Below, piece by piece: positions 9,601 through 17,974 of a stretch of 64,000 nt of DNA. Under the pieces are notes generated by a model. The model was not told where the DNA came from and did not search any database. It saw nothing but the letters and a program-made list of their open reading frames with translations. Location of the stretch: contig NZ_DASYHI010000022.1 of NCBI RefSeq assembly GCF_035998675.1, positions 124,001-188,000 of the forward strand. Direction: 5' to 3'. The position numbers and the translations under genes were made by a program. Within the stretch, counting starts at the first letter, position 1, and each line of letters starts with the position of its first letter. Source of the stretch: Telluribacter sp035998675. GTDB lineage: Bacteria; Bacteroidota; Bacteroidia; Cytophagales; Spirosomataceae.

Positions 9601-10516
9601 GTTAGCATTCACCGATACCAGTCAGGTCCGGGTAATTATTATGAACCAGAACTTGAGGATAATTAAAGGCCGGGTATTGCTGAATGCTCCGGGAGCGACG
9701 TTTAGCGAAGTACCATTGCCGCTGGCTGATCCGGCAGACTGGGCGCAGCGTCATGAAAAGTACCTGACCCAGGCTCGTAACCGGCAGGAAATTTCGCCCG
9801 AACTATACCGGGAAAAAGGGGCACGGCTCCTTCAGGAAATTCGTATAAAAGGCAAAAAAGAAGATGCCGAAAGTGATGCCCGAAGGACCAGCATACACGG
9901 TACCCCCGACTACTCAATAACTTTTGATGAAAAATCGCGCAGCTACCCGAATGTATACGAAATGATCATGGGCCGGGTACCCGCAGTGAAAGTACTGAAA
10001 GGACCTAACGAAACCTATTCGGTTGTCGTCCGCGAGGCTGCCAATTTTCAGGGAAGGGTTTCTCCTTTGTTTGTAGTAGATGGGGTTTCCATTTTCAGTG
10101 AAACCGGTGATGAACTGAGCTATTTGAATCCGGCTGATGTGGAGCGTATTGAGTTTCTGGTGAACGGTGGAGCCGCCGCCTATGGTGCCAGGTCAGCGGG
10201 TGGGGTAATTGCCATATTTACCAAAAAGTGGCGTGCGGGTAAAGCTGGTAAGGAGGACAACGCCGATTTTGTCGTGCCAGGCTACGCGGCTAGGCGGCAG
10301 TACTACGTTCCTCGTTACGGCACCTCCTCCTCCACCGGGCGCCCTGACCTGCGGGATGTACTATACTGGCAACCCCTGATTACGACGGATAATCTTGGAA
10401 AATCTACCCTGCTTTTTCCCCTTTCCGATCACGCCCACACTTTGCGCGTTAGCATTCAGGGAATTACGGACCAGGGTGTACCGGTGTCGGTGGAGAAGCT
10501 CGTAAAGGTCCGGTAG
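6653..10516 (+). CDS. Large STN / macroglobulin-like / TonB-plug protein without a beta-barrel
   Basis: 1287 residues from the ATG at 6653; a TTG four codons earlier is less likely because the signal peptide MKLLPITLLLVTLIGPLP starts at this ATG. Domains in order: STN (about 40-115), carboxypeptidase-regulatory-like beta-sandwich (about 135-215, GRVTDAQTGEPLPFATVYL), a region of unknown fold, a macroglobulin MG2-like part (LYLHLDKPFYTTGDTLWLSA) with further beta domains, and near the C-terminus a TonB-receptor plug (PLFVVDGVS, LNPADVERIEFL, YGARSAGGVIAI). Only about 65 residues follow the plug, ending in a macroglobulin-like strand, so no 22-strand barrel can be present. It lies 32 bp behind the FecR gene and is probably co-transcribed. 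Its function is unknown; it may sense or bind a surface ligand and signal through FecR. Confidence 0.85.
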   Translation: MKLLPITLLLVTLIGPLPEPNQRLALAGQTRPGSETQVGTQELEAVLRKLQERYQVYFNYNSQAVQHKAVVFDDQKVPEGNLDQYLQTLLRPLGLKIEKVQNRRYLIYEETPATSAPARGPVEPRTDKSEALFTATLAGRVTDAQTGEPLPFATVYLNSTTRGTTTGEDGRYRLPGIPMGTVEVVASYVGYESGSQTIRVTTEGVRTLNFSLKPSANMLRSVTIVGRKSRVRKRQLRKFMDELMGLSPFTSRCELLNDSVVLFTEDRGKLIAQASAPLVIENRALGYRIHYDMTHFDTFRLTTHYAGTTRFEELTPDNPDQAERWQRNRQTAYKGSSRHLLASLITGTYEQEGFLVYQSNMTLTDANSTAPIMQFSALRRVTSIIPDSLFQAGDLPFERVFRTIQPLEIFHSRIYTRNSPYTDMPYAYSILTLPQGKAIVTTDGWVSVPMGMEIRGYLGQDRLARLLPADWKPTKTAVVPLLAEAATTGTLLDSDQVLDSLSRQWRTYQQTVSPNLYLHLDKPFYTTGDTLWLSAYVLKQDGEQQTTTTTVEAAEPESQPALHVELLTAQGHPVAHQWLSIENARSSGYLRLSDTLATGTYRLRAYTEADRDHPFPPFERLVQVQNWLKPAPPGNSREVVSDVQFLPEGGNMVVGHTSRLGIKALDSLGRGLSVSGLIIDSKGNEISSFGTNALGMGSIELTPLPNQKYQALINLRSYPLPVAEAEGLSLRADWLSDSTLLKLRIQASESLVNQPVYIILQSRGTLQQQAKLQLTEGRASLEVPTAKLPPGIVQVTLFDAEGRPQAERLVYIPERLSPVRVELLPDKTHFEAREQMILSLLVRDGTNEPLSAFLSASVTDADQLPADTSAADLRTHLLLSGELRGTIENPRYYTQTNQPATRRALDDLLLTQGWRRLSWSKLPAQLPTKVESVPTAVVLHGRAVDRRSRPVPNAKLLFTFTGSSQAFSISVQANEQGVFALGRLAFTDTSQVRVIIMNQNLRIIKGRVLLNAPGATFSEVPLPLADPADWAQRHEKYLTQARNRQEISPELYREKGARLLQEIRIKGKKEDAESDARRTSIHGTPDYSITFDEKSRSYPNVYEMIMGRVPAVKVLKGPNETYSVVVREAANFQGRVSPLFVVDGVSIFSETGDELSYLNPADVERIEFLVNGGAAAYGARSAGGVIAIFTKKWRAGKAGKEDNADFVVPGYAARRQYYVPRYGTSSSTGRPDLRDVLYWQPLITTDNLGKSTLLFPLSDHAHTLRVSIQGITDQGVPVSVEKLVKVR

Positions 10517-10527
10517 GGAAAATAAGA

Positions 10528-11211
10528 TTAAAGATCCGCGATGTACTTCTGGCCACCCAGCGCCCGCATCTGCCGGGCAATTTTACTGGTGCGCCCCTGC
10601 ACGTAGGAAGAGGGGTTTTTGATGGAATACCGGATCGGGTTGGGGAGTACCGCGGCAATGCGGGCCGCTTCGTGGCGGGTCAGGTTTTTGGCCGGCTTAC
10701 CATAAAAACGCTGCGCGGCGGCTTCCACTCCAAAAGTCATTTTGCCCGTTTCGGCTACATTGAGGTATACTTCCAGAATACGCTCCTTACCCCATATCAG
10801 CTCGATCAGGACCGTAAAATAAGCCTCCAGCGCCTTCCGGATATAGCTTCGGCCATTCCACAAAAACACGTTCTTGGCCACCTGCTGCGATATAGTACTG
10901 GCTCCCCGCGGCCGCTTCCGCTTTTCGGACATGGCATCCTGAATTTGTTCAAAATCAAATCCCCAGTGATTGGGAAATTCCTGGTCTTCGGAAGATACCA
11001 CGGCCAGCGCTGCTTCCTTAGAGATATTTTCATAAGACACCCAGTCGTGGTATAGTTTGGTACTTTCTCCTTCTGCTGACGCTTCTCCTTTACGCACCAG
11101 CATCAGTGGCGTCACCCATACCGGCACTACCTTCAGCACCACGACCCAAATGACCGAGAGGATCAGGAAGTACAGGACAATCTTGAAAACTATAGCAAAA
11201 AAGAGACGCAT
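10528..11211 (-). CDS. mtgA: Monofunctional biosynthetic peptidoglycan transglycosylase (GT51)
   Basis: 227 residues, the family's normal length. One N-terminal membrane helix (about 5-30) anchors it in the inner membrane, with the GT51 domain in the periplasm polymerising lipid II into glycan strands. The catalytic Glu is E75 in SSEDQEFPNHWGFD. Other family motifs are GASTISQQVAKN, KERILEVYLN and FGVEAAAQRFYGK. It converges with the preceding large gene, leaving an 11-bp gap. Confidence 0.95.
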   Translation of the reverse strand: MRLFFAIVFKIVLYFLILSVIWVVVLKVVPVWVTPLMLVRKGEASAEGESTKLYHDWVSYENISKEAALAVVSSEDQEFPNHWGFDFEQIQDAMSEKRKRPRGASTISQQVAKNVFLWNGRSYIRKALEAYFTVLIELIWGKERILEVYLNVAETGKMTFGVEAAAQRFYGKPAKNLTRHEAARIAAVLPNPIRYSIKNPSSYVQGRTSKIARQMRALGGQKYIADL

Positions 11212-11427
11212 AGGTACCTGAAGTCAATATCTGATTGTAAATCTTAAGCGCAAATGTCGCAAAGAGTAAGTACAAAGTACACGATGCCAGGGCGCTTTAG
11301 CCTAAAAAATAGTTTACCCTGTAAGCGACTTGACAATAAAAGGGTAACTGGCAGGACGAGACGACTTATCCATAAGTACCTGGCCTGGATTTGGGAAAAT
11401 ATTCTATTCCAATAAATCACTATCTTT

Positions 11428-11949
11428 ATGAATACTCATTTGTTGACTTTTAGTTTTCTACTTATCATTACTCTTTCGGTACGGAGTGCTGCGCAGGGGC
11501 TTCCCAAACATACCTTTTCCAATGAATCTGTGGAACTCGTGACGGATTATGTAATTCTGGATGGACTTCTGATGGATAAAAACAGCCCCCTACTGGACAA
11601 ACTGACCATAGTAAGGATGCAGAAAGTAAAGGACGCTCAGGAACTGAAAGAACTGGGGGTAAAAGATTTCAGTAAATCATATACTTTTTACCACTCAAAG
11701 CCTTCCGGGTTTTACGAATATGTTTTCAGATGGGCCAGAACCAACATGGTGGTTCCTTTTAGCCACTGGGATGTACACTTACCCCTGATCATCAATAACA
11801 AATTACTTACTCCTACTGACTATCAATCTCTTTCAGACTCGGATACTACCAGGATAAGAGCCATCGAATATGTACCCATGCATTCAGCAGGCCTGAAAGG
11901 GTACCCCACCGTAGTATACGGAGCCCTTAAAGTAGAGGTAAAAAAGTAG
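11428..11949 (+). CDS. Exported hypothetical protein
   Basis: 173 residues with a Sec signal peptide (about 1-22, ending SAAQG). I do not recognise the family. The mature part is mixed alpha/beta with a C-terminal KGYPTVVYGALKVEVKK segment reminiscent of plug or TonB-accessory proteins, but this is not decisive. It is followed 17 bp later by the DUF2851 gene, so the two may be co-transcribed. It is more AT-rich than its neighbours. Confidence 0.6.
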   Translation: MNTHLLTFSFLLIITLSVRSAAQGLPKHTFSNESVELVTDYVILDGLLMDKNSPLLDKLTIVRMQKVKDAQELKELGVKDFSKSYTFYHSKPSGFYEYVFRWARTNMVVPFSHWDVHLPLIINNKLLTPTDYQSLSDSDTTRIRAIEYVPMHSAGLKGYPTVVYGALKVEVKK

Positions 11950-11966
11950 CTCTAAAACAGCTAAGT

Positions 11967-13247
11967 ATGAACGAGGACTTCCTGAGTTTTGTGTGGCGTT
12001 ACCAGTACTTTGAAGCTTCGGACCTGCGCAGCGAGTCGGGCGAATTGGTACGTATACTTCAGCCGGGGCAGCATAATACCAATGCGGGGCCTGACTTCAC
12101 CAATGCCCGGGTGGTAATTGACGAAGTAGAATGGGCGGGCTGCGTGGAAATGCACGTCTATTCGTCGGACTGGCAGCAGCACCGGCACGCGCAGGACGCC
12201 GCTTACGAGAGCGTGGTACTGCACGTAGTATGGGAAGACGACCGACCCGTACGCCGCGACGATGGTACCCTGCTGCCTACCCTCAGCCTGAAAGGCCGCG
12301 TGGCGGGGCCGGTACGGGAGCGGTACGAGCAGCTGATGAACCAAACTGACCCCATTCCCTGCGCTCCCCAGTTCGGGGAGGTAGCGGCTATCCGGAAGCT
12401 TTCCATGCTGGACCGGGTACTGCTGGAACGGCTCGATAAAAAAGCGGATCTGGTACTTAGTCTTTGGGAAATGAACGGGAGAGACTGGGAAGAAACCACC
12501 TACCAGTGGTTGGCGCAGCACTTTGGTTTTAAACTCAACGCACCTCCTTTTCTCAGGCTGGCGCAACAACTCCCTTTAAAAACACTCCAGAAACACCGTG
12601 ACAATAGTCTGCAAATAGAAGCCCTGCTTTTTGGAACGGCTGGCTTACTCCCTGAAACCACCACTAACGATTACGTACTGATCCTGAAACAGGAGTATAA
12701 ATTTCTGGCTGCCAAGTACCGGCTGAAAGGAAAAGGTCCGGGGCTCCACGAATGGAAATTTATGCGGTTGCGGCCAGCGGGCTTCCCAACGGTACGGCTG
12801 GCTCAGCTGGCAGTATTAATTCAGCAACAGTCGGGTCTGTTTGCGGCACTTTGCTCGGCTCCGGACGTGGCTATCCTGCGAAAAATGTTCCGGGTAACGC
12901 AGTCTGACTACTGGAGGGAGCATTACCACTTTGGTAAAGTGGCCAAAGGCAAGGTACCCGCCCTGGGTGCCGATGCGGCCGATCTGCTGATTATTAACGT
13001 GGCTGTCCCTCTCCTGACTGCCTATGCCCGACAACGCGACCAGCCAGCCCTGCTCGACAAGGCCCTGGCGTGGCTGGAACAGCTACCAGCCGAAAACAAC
13101 CACCTGACCCGCCAATGGGAAGAACTGGGGATGCGGGTAAAGACGTCCGCCGATTCGCAGGCCCTGATTGAGTGGTACAACCATTACTGTTCGGCCAAAC
13201 GCTGCCTGGAATGTACAGTGGGTTTAGCGCTGCTACGGTCCGCTTAG
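11967..13247 (+). CDS. DUF2851 family protein
   Basis: 426 residues, matching the Bacteroidota DUF2851 family by its N-terminus (MNEDFLSFVWRYQYFEAS, then GQHNTNAGPDF and WAGCVEMHVYSSDW) and overall length. The C-terminus has a Cys-containing segment, YCSAKRCLECTVGL, conserved-looking and possibly metal-binding. The GCVEMHV...SDWxxHxH part could belong to a nuclease-like core, but the function is unknown. No signal peptide is present. Its 3' end overlaps the convergent small membrane protein gene by 4 bp. Confidence 0.85.
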   Translation: MNEDFLSFVWRYQYFEASDLRSESGELVRILQPGQHNTNAGPDFTNARVVIDEVEWAGCVEMHVYSSDWQQHRHAQDAAYESVVLHVVWEDDRPVRRDDGTLLPTLSLKGRVAGPVRERYEQLMNQTDPIPCAPQFGEVAAIRKLSMLDRVLLERLDKKADLVLSLWEMNGRDWEETTYQWLAQHFGFKLNAPPFLRLAQQLPLKTLQKHRDNSLQIEALLFGTAGLLPETTTNDYVLILKQEYKFLAAKYRLKGKGPGLHEWKFMRLRPAGFPTVRLAQLAVLIQQQSGLFAALCSAPDVAILRKMFRVTQSDYWREHYHFGKVAKGKVPALGADAADLLIINVAVPLLTAYARQRDQPALLDKALAWLEQLPAENNHLTRQWEELGMRVKTSADSQALIEWYNHYCSAKRCLECTVGLALLRSA

Positions 13248-13447
13248 CTGTTGCTTACCAGGCTTATTCCGGATAAAAGAAAAACAGTCCCGACCAGAAA
13301 AGGTACTATGGACTCCCATTTGGTAACAAAAAGACCCAGCACCGGTTCGTTGTCGGAAAGGAAGGCCACGCAGGCAAATAAGATAACAATAATACCCAGA
13401 ATAGTAAGAAGTGCTCCGAAAAAGCGTTTAAAGCGAGTATTGTCCAT
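13244..13447 (-). CDS. Small two-helix membrane protein
   Basis: 67 residues with two hydrophobic helices (about 8-29 and 46-64) joined by a short polar loop containing DNEPVLG. No named family is recognised. The composition is that of a real inner-membrane protein, and the opposite-strand frame in the same place looks like a shadow. It ends inside the last codons of the DUF2851 gene (convergent). Confidence 0.6.
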   Translation of the reverse strand: MDNTRFKRFFGALLTILGIIVILFACVAFLSDNEPVLGLFVTKWESIVPFLVGTVFLLSGISLVSNS

Positions 13448-13524
13448 TGATAGCAGGTAATTATAGTAGTTAGAACTTGGCTTATTGTTGGTACATTTAA
13501 TCTGTATGGTACTGAGCAGGCAAA

Positions 13525-14970
13525 CTAGTCGCCCCCTTCTACTCCAACCTTATTTTCTTTTTCCGCCAGTCCCAGCTTTCTTCCTTCCTCAACCATAAAC
13601 GGATAGGCTTTTTCCATTTCATTGGGGATAATACCTTCCAGAATAGCCTCCCGGATGGCTTCTTTAATGATGCCTACTTCCCGTGACGGCTTTATACCGA
13701 AGGTTTGCATTATCATTTCTCCCGTAATGACCGGCTGAAAGCTACGTAGCTTATCCCGTTCTTCCAGGTCGTGCAGCCGCTCCTGCACAATATCGAAATT
13801 TTTTAAGTACCGCTTTACCCGCTCGGGATTTTTGGAAGTAATATCGGCCCGGCACAGCAGCATCAGGGCTTCCAGGTCTTCCCCGGCTTCGAACAGGAGT
13901 CGCCGCATGGCCGAATCGGTAATAGCTTCCTTGGAAAGTACAATGGGACGCAGGTGCAGCCGAACCATTTTCTTGACAAAGCGCATTTTTTCGTTCAAGG
14001 GTAGTTTCAGCCGACGAAAAATAGCCGGTACCATCCGGGCCCCTACCTCTTCGTGGTTATGGAAAGTCCACCCGGCTTTTTTGTCGAATCGCTTGGTAGC
14101 GGGCTTGGCTATGTCGTGCAGCAGCGCCGCCCACCGCAGCCACAGGTCCTGCGAGTTTTCTGACAGGTTATCAAGTACCTGCAGCGTATGGTAAAAATTA
14201 TCCTTGTGTCCTTTGCCCTCGATATGCTCCACCCCCTGCAACTCTACCAGTTCCGGAAACATGATCTGCAAAAGGCCCGCGTGGTACAGGAGCTTAAAGC
14301 CGTAGGACGGGGTGGGTGACAGGACTATCTTGTTCAGCTCGTCAATGATCCGCTCGCCGGACACAATAGTGATCCGGTCCTTCATCTGTATAATTGCGTC
14401 GAAGGTATCGGGTTCAATGTCAAAGTTGAGTTGGGAAGCAAACCGGATGGCGCGCATCATGCGCAGGGGGTCGTCGGAGAAAGTAATGCCCGGTTCCAGT
14501 GGCGTCCGGACTATTTTCATGCGCAGGTCACGCATTCCTTCAAAGGGGTCAATGAGATCGCCGTAGCTGGCACCGTTCAGGCTGATACCCATGGCATTGA
14601 TGGTAAAGTCGCGGCGTTTCTGGTCGTCCTCGAGGGTACCATCTTCCACCACCGGTTTACGGGAATCGGAACGGTAGGATTCCCGGCGGGCGCCTACAAA
14701 CTCTACTTCCAGGTCGTCAAGCCGGATTTGGGCCGTACCAAAATTCCTGAAAACACTAACATGTACTCCTGCACCGAGCAACGCGGCCACCCGCTCGGCC
14801 AGATCAATACCACTGCCTACGCATACTATATCGATATCCTTGCCGGTCCGCTTCAGGAGCAGGTCCCGCACAAAACCTCCTATCACGTAGGCATCAACGC
14901 CCAGTTCCCGGGCCGCCCTGGCTACCGTTTCAAAAATGGGATACGCAGCTAATTTTTCTCTAAAATTCAT
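13525..14970 (-). CDS. CCA tRNA nucleotidyltransferase with HD domain
   Basis: 481 residues. The N-terminal class II nucleotidyltransferase domain has GGFVRDLLLKRTGKDIDIVC (GG...RD...DxD) and the RRDFTINAM motif. The RNA-binding helical part follows, then an HD domain (LLHDIAKPATKR, NHEEVGARM) at about 270-330. It adds or repairs the 3' CCA of tRNAs; the HD domain likely has phosphohydrolase activity. A TACCTTTG box on the minus strand 5 bp upstream of the ATG suggests a leaderless or nearly leaderless transcript. Confidence 0.93.
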   Translation of the reverse strand: MNFREKLAAYPIFETVARAARELGVDAYVIGGFVRDLLLKRTGKDIDIVCVGSGIDLAERVAALLGAGVHVSVFRNFGTAQIRLDDLEVEFVGARRESYRSDSRKPVVEDGTLEDDQKRRDFTINAMGISLNGASYGDLIDPFEGMRDLRMKIVRTPLEPGITFSDDPLRMMRAIRFASQLNFDIEPDTFDAIIQMKDRITIVSGERIIDELNKIVLSPTPSYGFKLLYHAGLLQIMFPELVELQGVEHIEGKGHKDNFYHTLQVLDNLSENSQDLWLRWAALLHDIAKPATKRFDKKAGWTFHNHEEVGARMVPAIFRRLKLPLNEKMRFVKKMVRLHLRPIVLSKEAITDSAMRRLLFEAGEDLEALMLLCRADITSKNPERVKRYLKNFDIVQERLHDLEERDKLRSFQPVITGEMIMQTFGIKPSREVGIIKEAIREAILEGIIPNEMEKAYPFMVEEGRKLGLAEKENKVGVEGGD

Positions 14971-14974
14971 GGGA

Positions 14975-14982
14975 CAAAGGTA
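14975..14982 (-). promoter_or_regulatory. Candidate -7 box of the CCA-adding enzyme gene
   Basis: TACCTTTG on the minus strand fits the Bacteroidota -7 consensus TAnnTTTG and ends 5 bp before the ATG at 14970. Transcription would then start at or beside the start codon. No clear -33 TTG is seen at the right distance. Confidence 0.35.
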
Positions 14983-15169
14983 GTAATTAAACCCTACTGT
15001 TGGGAATCAGCAAAATAATCAGGCCATCCCGTCAGCCCTTTTTATGGACTTTTAAGCCTACCTCTTTCCACCTTTTCAGTCAAGTAGCTCAGCCCTATCC
15101 GGTACTTTCATTTGAATTAAATGCAGGATTTTCCTTACTTAGCTACTACATTATTATTTATTGGATTTC

Positions 15170-16582
15170 GTGAGGTATTTTGCAATTACACTTTTCTGGG
15201 TCGTTTTAGGATTAACAGCCCCGGCCTCCCGGGCCCAAACCCGAACTACTACCACGCAGCCTTCGTGGCAAAAACTTTACGTCATAAAGGACAAACGGTT
15301 TATTTCCCAGGGCGCCGACCGGGTGTTTTTCTGGCTGGGCGATACCGCCTGGGAATTGTTTCACCGTCTCAACCGGGAAGAAGCAGATCTATACCTGAAA
15401 AACCGGGCCGACAAAGGTTTCAATGTGATTCACGCCGTGGCGCTGGCCGAGTTTGACGGCCTGACCCAGCCCAACCAGTACGGGCAGCTCCCCCTGGTCA
15501 ACAACGACCCTGCCCAGCCCAACGAAGCCTACTTCAAACACGTTGACTACGTGGTAGACAAAGCGGCGCAGTACAACCTGTTTATTGGCTTACTGCCCAC
15601 CTGGGGGGATAAGTTTAACAAAAAATGGGGGGTAGGCCCGGAAATATTTACTTCTGAAAACGCGCGTATCTACGGCGAGTACCTTGGTCGGCGCTACCGC
15701 AATAAAAACGTAATCTGGATCCTGGGCGGCGACCGCAGTCCCGAAACAGAAACGCACTACAAAATAATACGGGCCATGGCGGAAGGTATCAGGGCCGGGG
15801 ACGGTGGTTCGCGTCTGCAAACGTACCACCCCACGGGCGACTCCAATTCGGCGGGTTTTTTCCATCAGGATGCCTGGCTCAATCTGAATATGTACCAGTC
15901 CGGGCACGCCACCCGCGATAAGAAGAACTACGTGATGATGCGGCAGAATTACAACCTGTTCCCCGTAAAACCTACCCTGGACGGAGAACCTCGCTACGAA
16001 GACCACCCCATAAACTGGAAGCCGGAGCTGGGGTACTTTGATGACTTTGATGCCCGGCAGGCGGCCTGGTGGGCGGTACTTTCGGGTGGAGCCGGACATG
16101 TTTATGGATGTCACGACATCTGGCAGTTTTTTGACCCGGACCGTAATCCACCCGTTTCCTGGGCCCGTACCCATTGGAAACGCGCGCTGGACCTGCCGGG
16201 TGCCTACCAGATGGGCTACCTGCGACGCCTGATGGAGTCGCATCCGTGGTGGCGGCTGATGCCCGATCAAAGCCTGATCCAGAACAAAAATCCCGAGGAT
16301 GGCGGGTACCAGGTGGCCGGTATTTCCGAAGATTCCGATTTTTTGCTGGCTTACTCGCCCTACGGTCGGCCCCTACAAATAGACCTGGCCCGACTGGCCG
16401 CCGCCCCCCGGCTGCTGGCCTACTGGTTCAATCCGCGCGACGGCAGGTCCATCCGCATTGGCGAAGTAGAGAACAAGGGCGTAGTGGAGTTTAAACCCTA
16501 TGTAGCCGGCCCCGGTTCTGACTGGGTACTCGTGCTGGACGACGCTTCCAAAACCTGGGCCGGGTACGGGCTTAAAAAATAA
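15170..16582 (+). CDS. Glycoside hydrolase family 140-like protein (DUF4038), secreted
   Basis: About 470 residues. There is no ATG. The GTG at 15170 (giving VRYFAITLFWVVLGL..., a good signal peptide) is preferred over the in-frame TTG at 15161. The protein matches the apiosidase-like GH140/DUF4038 family: FFWLGDTAWELFHRLNREEA at the start of the barrel, then GGDRSPE and DGEPRYE carrying the likely catalytic Asp and Glu. Family members remove apiose or related sugars from plant rhamnogalacturonan. The C-terminal part (AYSPYGRPLQIDLA, WFNPRDGRS) is the typical beta domain. It stands alone here, so the substrate is unknown. Confidence 0.85.
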   Translation: MRYFAITLFWVVLGLTAPASRAQTRTTTTQPSWQKLYVIKDKRFISQGADRVFFWLGDTAWELFHRLNREEADLYLKNRADKGFNVIHAVALAEFDGLTQPNQYGQLPLVNNDPAQPNEAYFKHVDYVVDKAAQYNLFIGLLPTWGDKFNKKWGVGPEIFTSENARIYGEYLGRRYRNKNVIWILGGDRSPETETHYKIIRAMAEGIRAGDGGSRLQTYHPTGDSNSAGFFHQDAWLNLNMYQSGHATRDKKNYVMMRQNYNLFPVKPTLDGEPRYEDHPINWKPELGYFDDFDARQAAWWAVLSGGAGHVYGCHDIWQFFDPDRNPPVSWARTHWKRALDLPGAYQMGYLRRLMESHPWWRLMPDQSLIQNKNPEDGGYQVAGISEDSDFLLAYSPYGRPLQIDLARLAAAPRLLAYWFNPRDGRSIRIGEVENKGVVEFKPYVAGPGSDWVLVLDDASKTWAGYGLKK

Positions 16583-16586
16583 GGTA

Positions 16587-17357
16587 CTACTCGAAGCGCA
16601 GGTGCTTTACCGACGCCCCCGATTCGGCCAGTTCGGTGAGGGCATCAATACCTATTTCCAGGTGCTTTTGCACAAAATTGGACGTTACCTTTTTGTCGCT
16701 TTCTTCGGTTTTTACACCTTCGGGTACCATGGGGTTGTCCGACACGAGCAGCAGGGCACCGTGCGGAATAGAGTTAGCAAAGCCTACGATGAATATGGTT
16801 GCCGTTTCCATGTCAATAGCCAGGGCCCGTATATCGCGCAGGTACTCTTTGAAATCTTCATCGTGCTCCCAAATCCGGCGGTTGGTGGTGTATACCGTAC
16901 CGGTCCAGTAGTCCATTTCGTGCTTGGCTATGCTGGATGACACTGTGCGCTGCAAACGGAAAGATGGCAGGGCGGGAATTTCGGAGGGCATGTAGTCGTC
17001 GGAGGTACCTTCGCCCCGGATGGCCGCGATTGGAAGTACCAGGTCACCAACCTGCGTTTTTTTCAAACCTCCGCATTTGCCCAGAAAAAGTACCGCCTTG
17101 GGTTCAAGGGCCGAAAGCAGGTCCATAACCGTAGCCGCCATGGGACTACCCATTCCAAAATTGATGATGGTAATATTATTGGCCGTGGCTGTTTGCATGG
17201 CGCGTCCGTACCCTTTTACCTCTACCCCAAACTTCTCGGCAAACATGGTTACGTAGTTGATGAAGTTGGTAAGCAGAATATACTGACCGAATTCTTCTAC
17301 GGGAGTACCGGTATAGCGGGGCAGCCAGTTCTGGACGATCTGTTCTTTGGTGGTCAT
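16587..17357 (-). CDS. amn: AMP nucleosidase
   Basis: 256 residues of the nucleoside phosphorylase fold, in the short form common in Bacteroidota. Motifs are INFGMGSPMAA near residue 65, FLGKCGGLK, and the purine/ribose site AIDMETATIF. It hydrolyses AMP to adenine and ribose-5-phosphate in the cytoplasm. It converges with the GH140 gene (4-bp gap), and the HsdR-N gene starts divergently about 90 bp away. Confidence 0.9.
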   Translation of the reverse strand: MTTKEQIVQNWLPRYTGTPVEEFGQYILLTNFINYVTMFAEKFGVEVKGYGRAMQTATANNITIINFGMGSPMAATVMDLLSALEPKAVLFLGKCGGLKKTQVGDLVLPIAAIRGEGTSDDYMPSEIPALPSFRLQRTVSSSIAKHEMDYWTGTVYTTNRRIWEHDEDFKEYLRDIRALAIDMETATIFIVGFANSIPHGALLLVSDNPMVPEGVKTEESDKKVTSNFVQKHLEIGIDALTELAESGASVKHLRFE

Positions 17358-17445
17358 AGTTGTTGTACCTGTTTATAAATAAATTGATGTCCGGAGGAAA
17401 GAAATGCATATTTGGCGTTATGAAAACTGCTGTTTACTTTCGGCA

Positions 17446-17886
17446 ATGGAACCGCTGAATCTTCCTCCTTTTGCCTACAAAGTTAAGGACATGGACGGGA
17501 AACCGTACATTTATGACCATATCCGGAAGAAATTCGTGGTACTTACGCCCGAAGAGTGGGTACGTCAGCACTTTATTCACCTGCTCATTAACCACTACGG
17601 CTATCCCAAATCCCTCTTTGCCGTCGAAACCGGCCTGCGCTACAACAAACTGTCCAAACGAACGGATATTTTAATCCTGAGTACCGAAGGTACCCCCTAC
17701 CTGCTCGTTGAGTGTAAGGCTCCCCACGTACCGGTGTCGGCGGCTACCTTTGCCCAGATTGGCCGTTACAACTTTACGCTTCGCCCTACCTACCTGGCCG
17801 TCACCAACGGCATGGCTCACTACTGTTTTTCGGTGCAGGACGAGCAAATTATTTACCACGACGACTTCCCCCGCTTTGGCCGCTAA
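17446..17886 (+). CDS. Solitary type I restriction HsdR N-terminal domain protein
   Basis: 146 residues from the ATG at 17446 (MEPLNLPPFAYKVKDMDGK); the frame extends to 17404 but that start is weaker. It matches only the N-terminal PD-(D/E)xK nuclease-like domain of HsdR: TPEEWVRQHFIHLL, RTDILIL and LLVECKAP carry the Asp and the E-x-K pair. No helicase, HsdM or HsdS gene is nearby. Such free-standing proteins are common in Bacteroidota and their role is not established. A strong hairpin terminator follows. Confidence 0.85.
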   Translation: MEPLNLPPFAYKVKDMDGKPYIYDHIRKKFVVLTPEEWVRQHFIHLLINHYGYPKSLFAVETGLRYNKLSKRTDILILSTEGTPYLLVECKAPHVPVSAATFAQIGRYNFTLRPTYLAVTNGMAHYCFSVQDEQIIYHDDFPRFGR

Positions 17887-17915
17887 GTAAGTCTGGATTA
17901 ACCTTGTAGAATGCA

Positions 17916-17948
17916 AAAGTCCGTGCGGCCATTAACCACACGGACTTT
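17916..17948. terminator. Bidirectional hairpin terminator
   Basis: AAAGTCCGTG (17916-17925) pairs exactly with CACGGACTTT (17939-17948). It lies between the convergent HsdR-N gene and the yceI-like gene and can serve both strands, though the T-runs are short. Confidence 0.75.
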
Positions 17949-17974
17949 CTTACTCCAATAAAAATTTGAACTGA

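Noticed and set aside
11961..12569. Long minus-strand frame opposite DUF2851
   Set aside because: Antisense shadow of a well-supported gene; no coherent domain.
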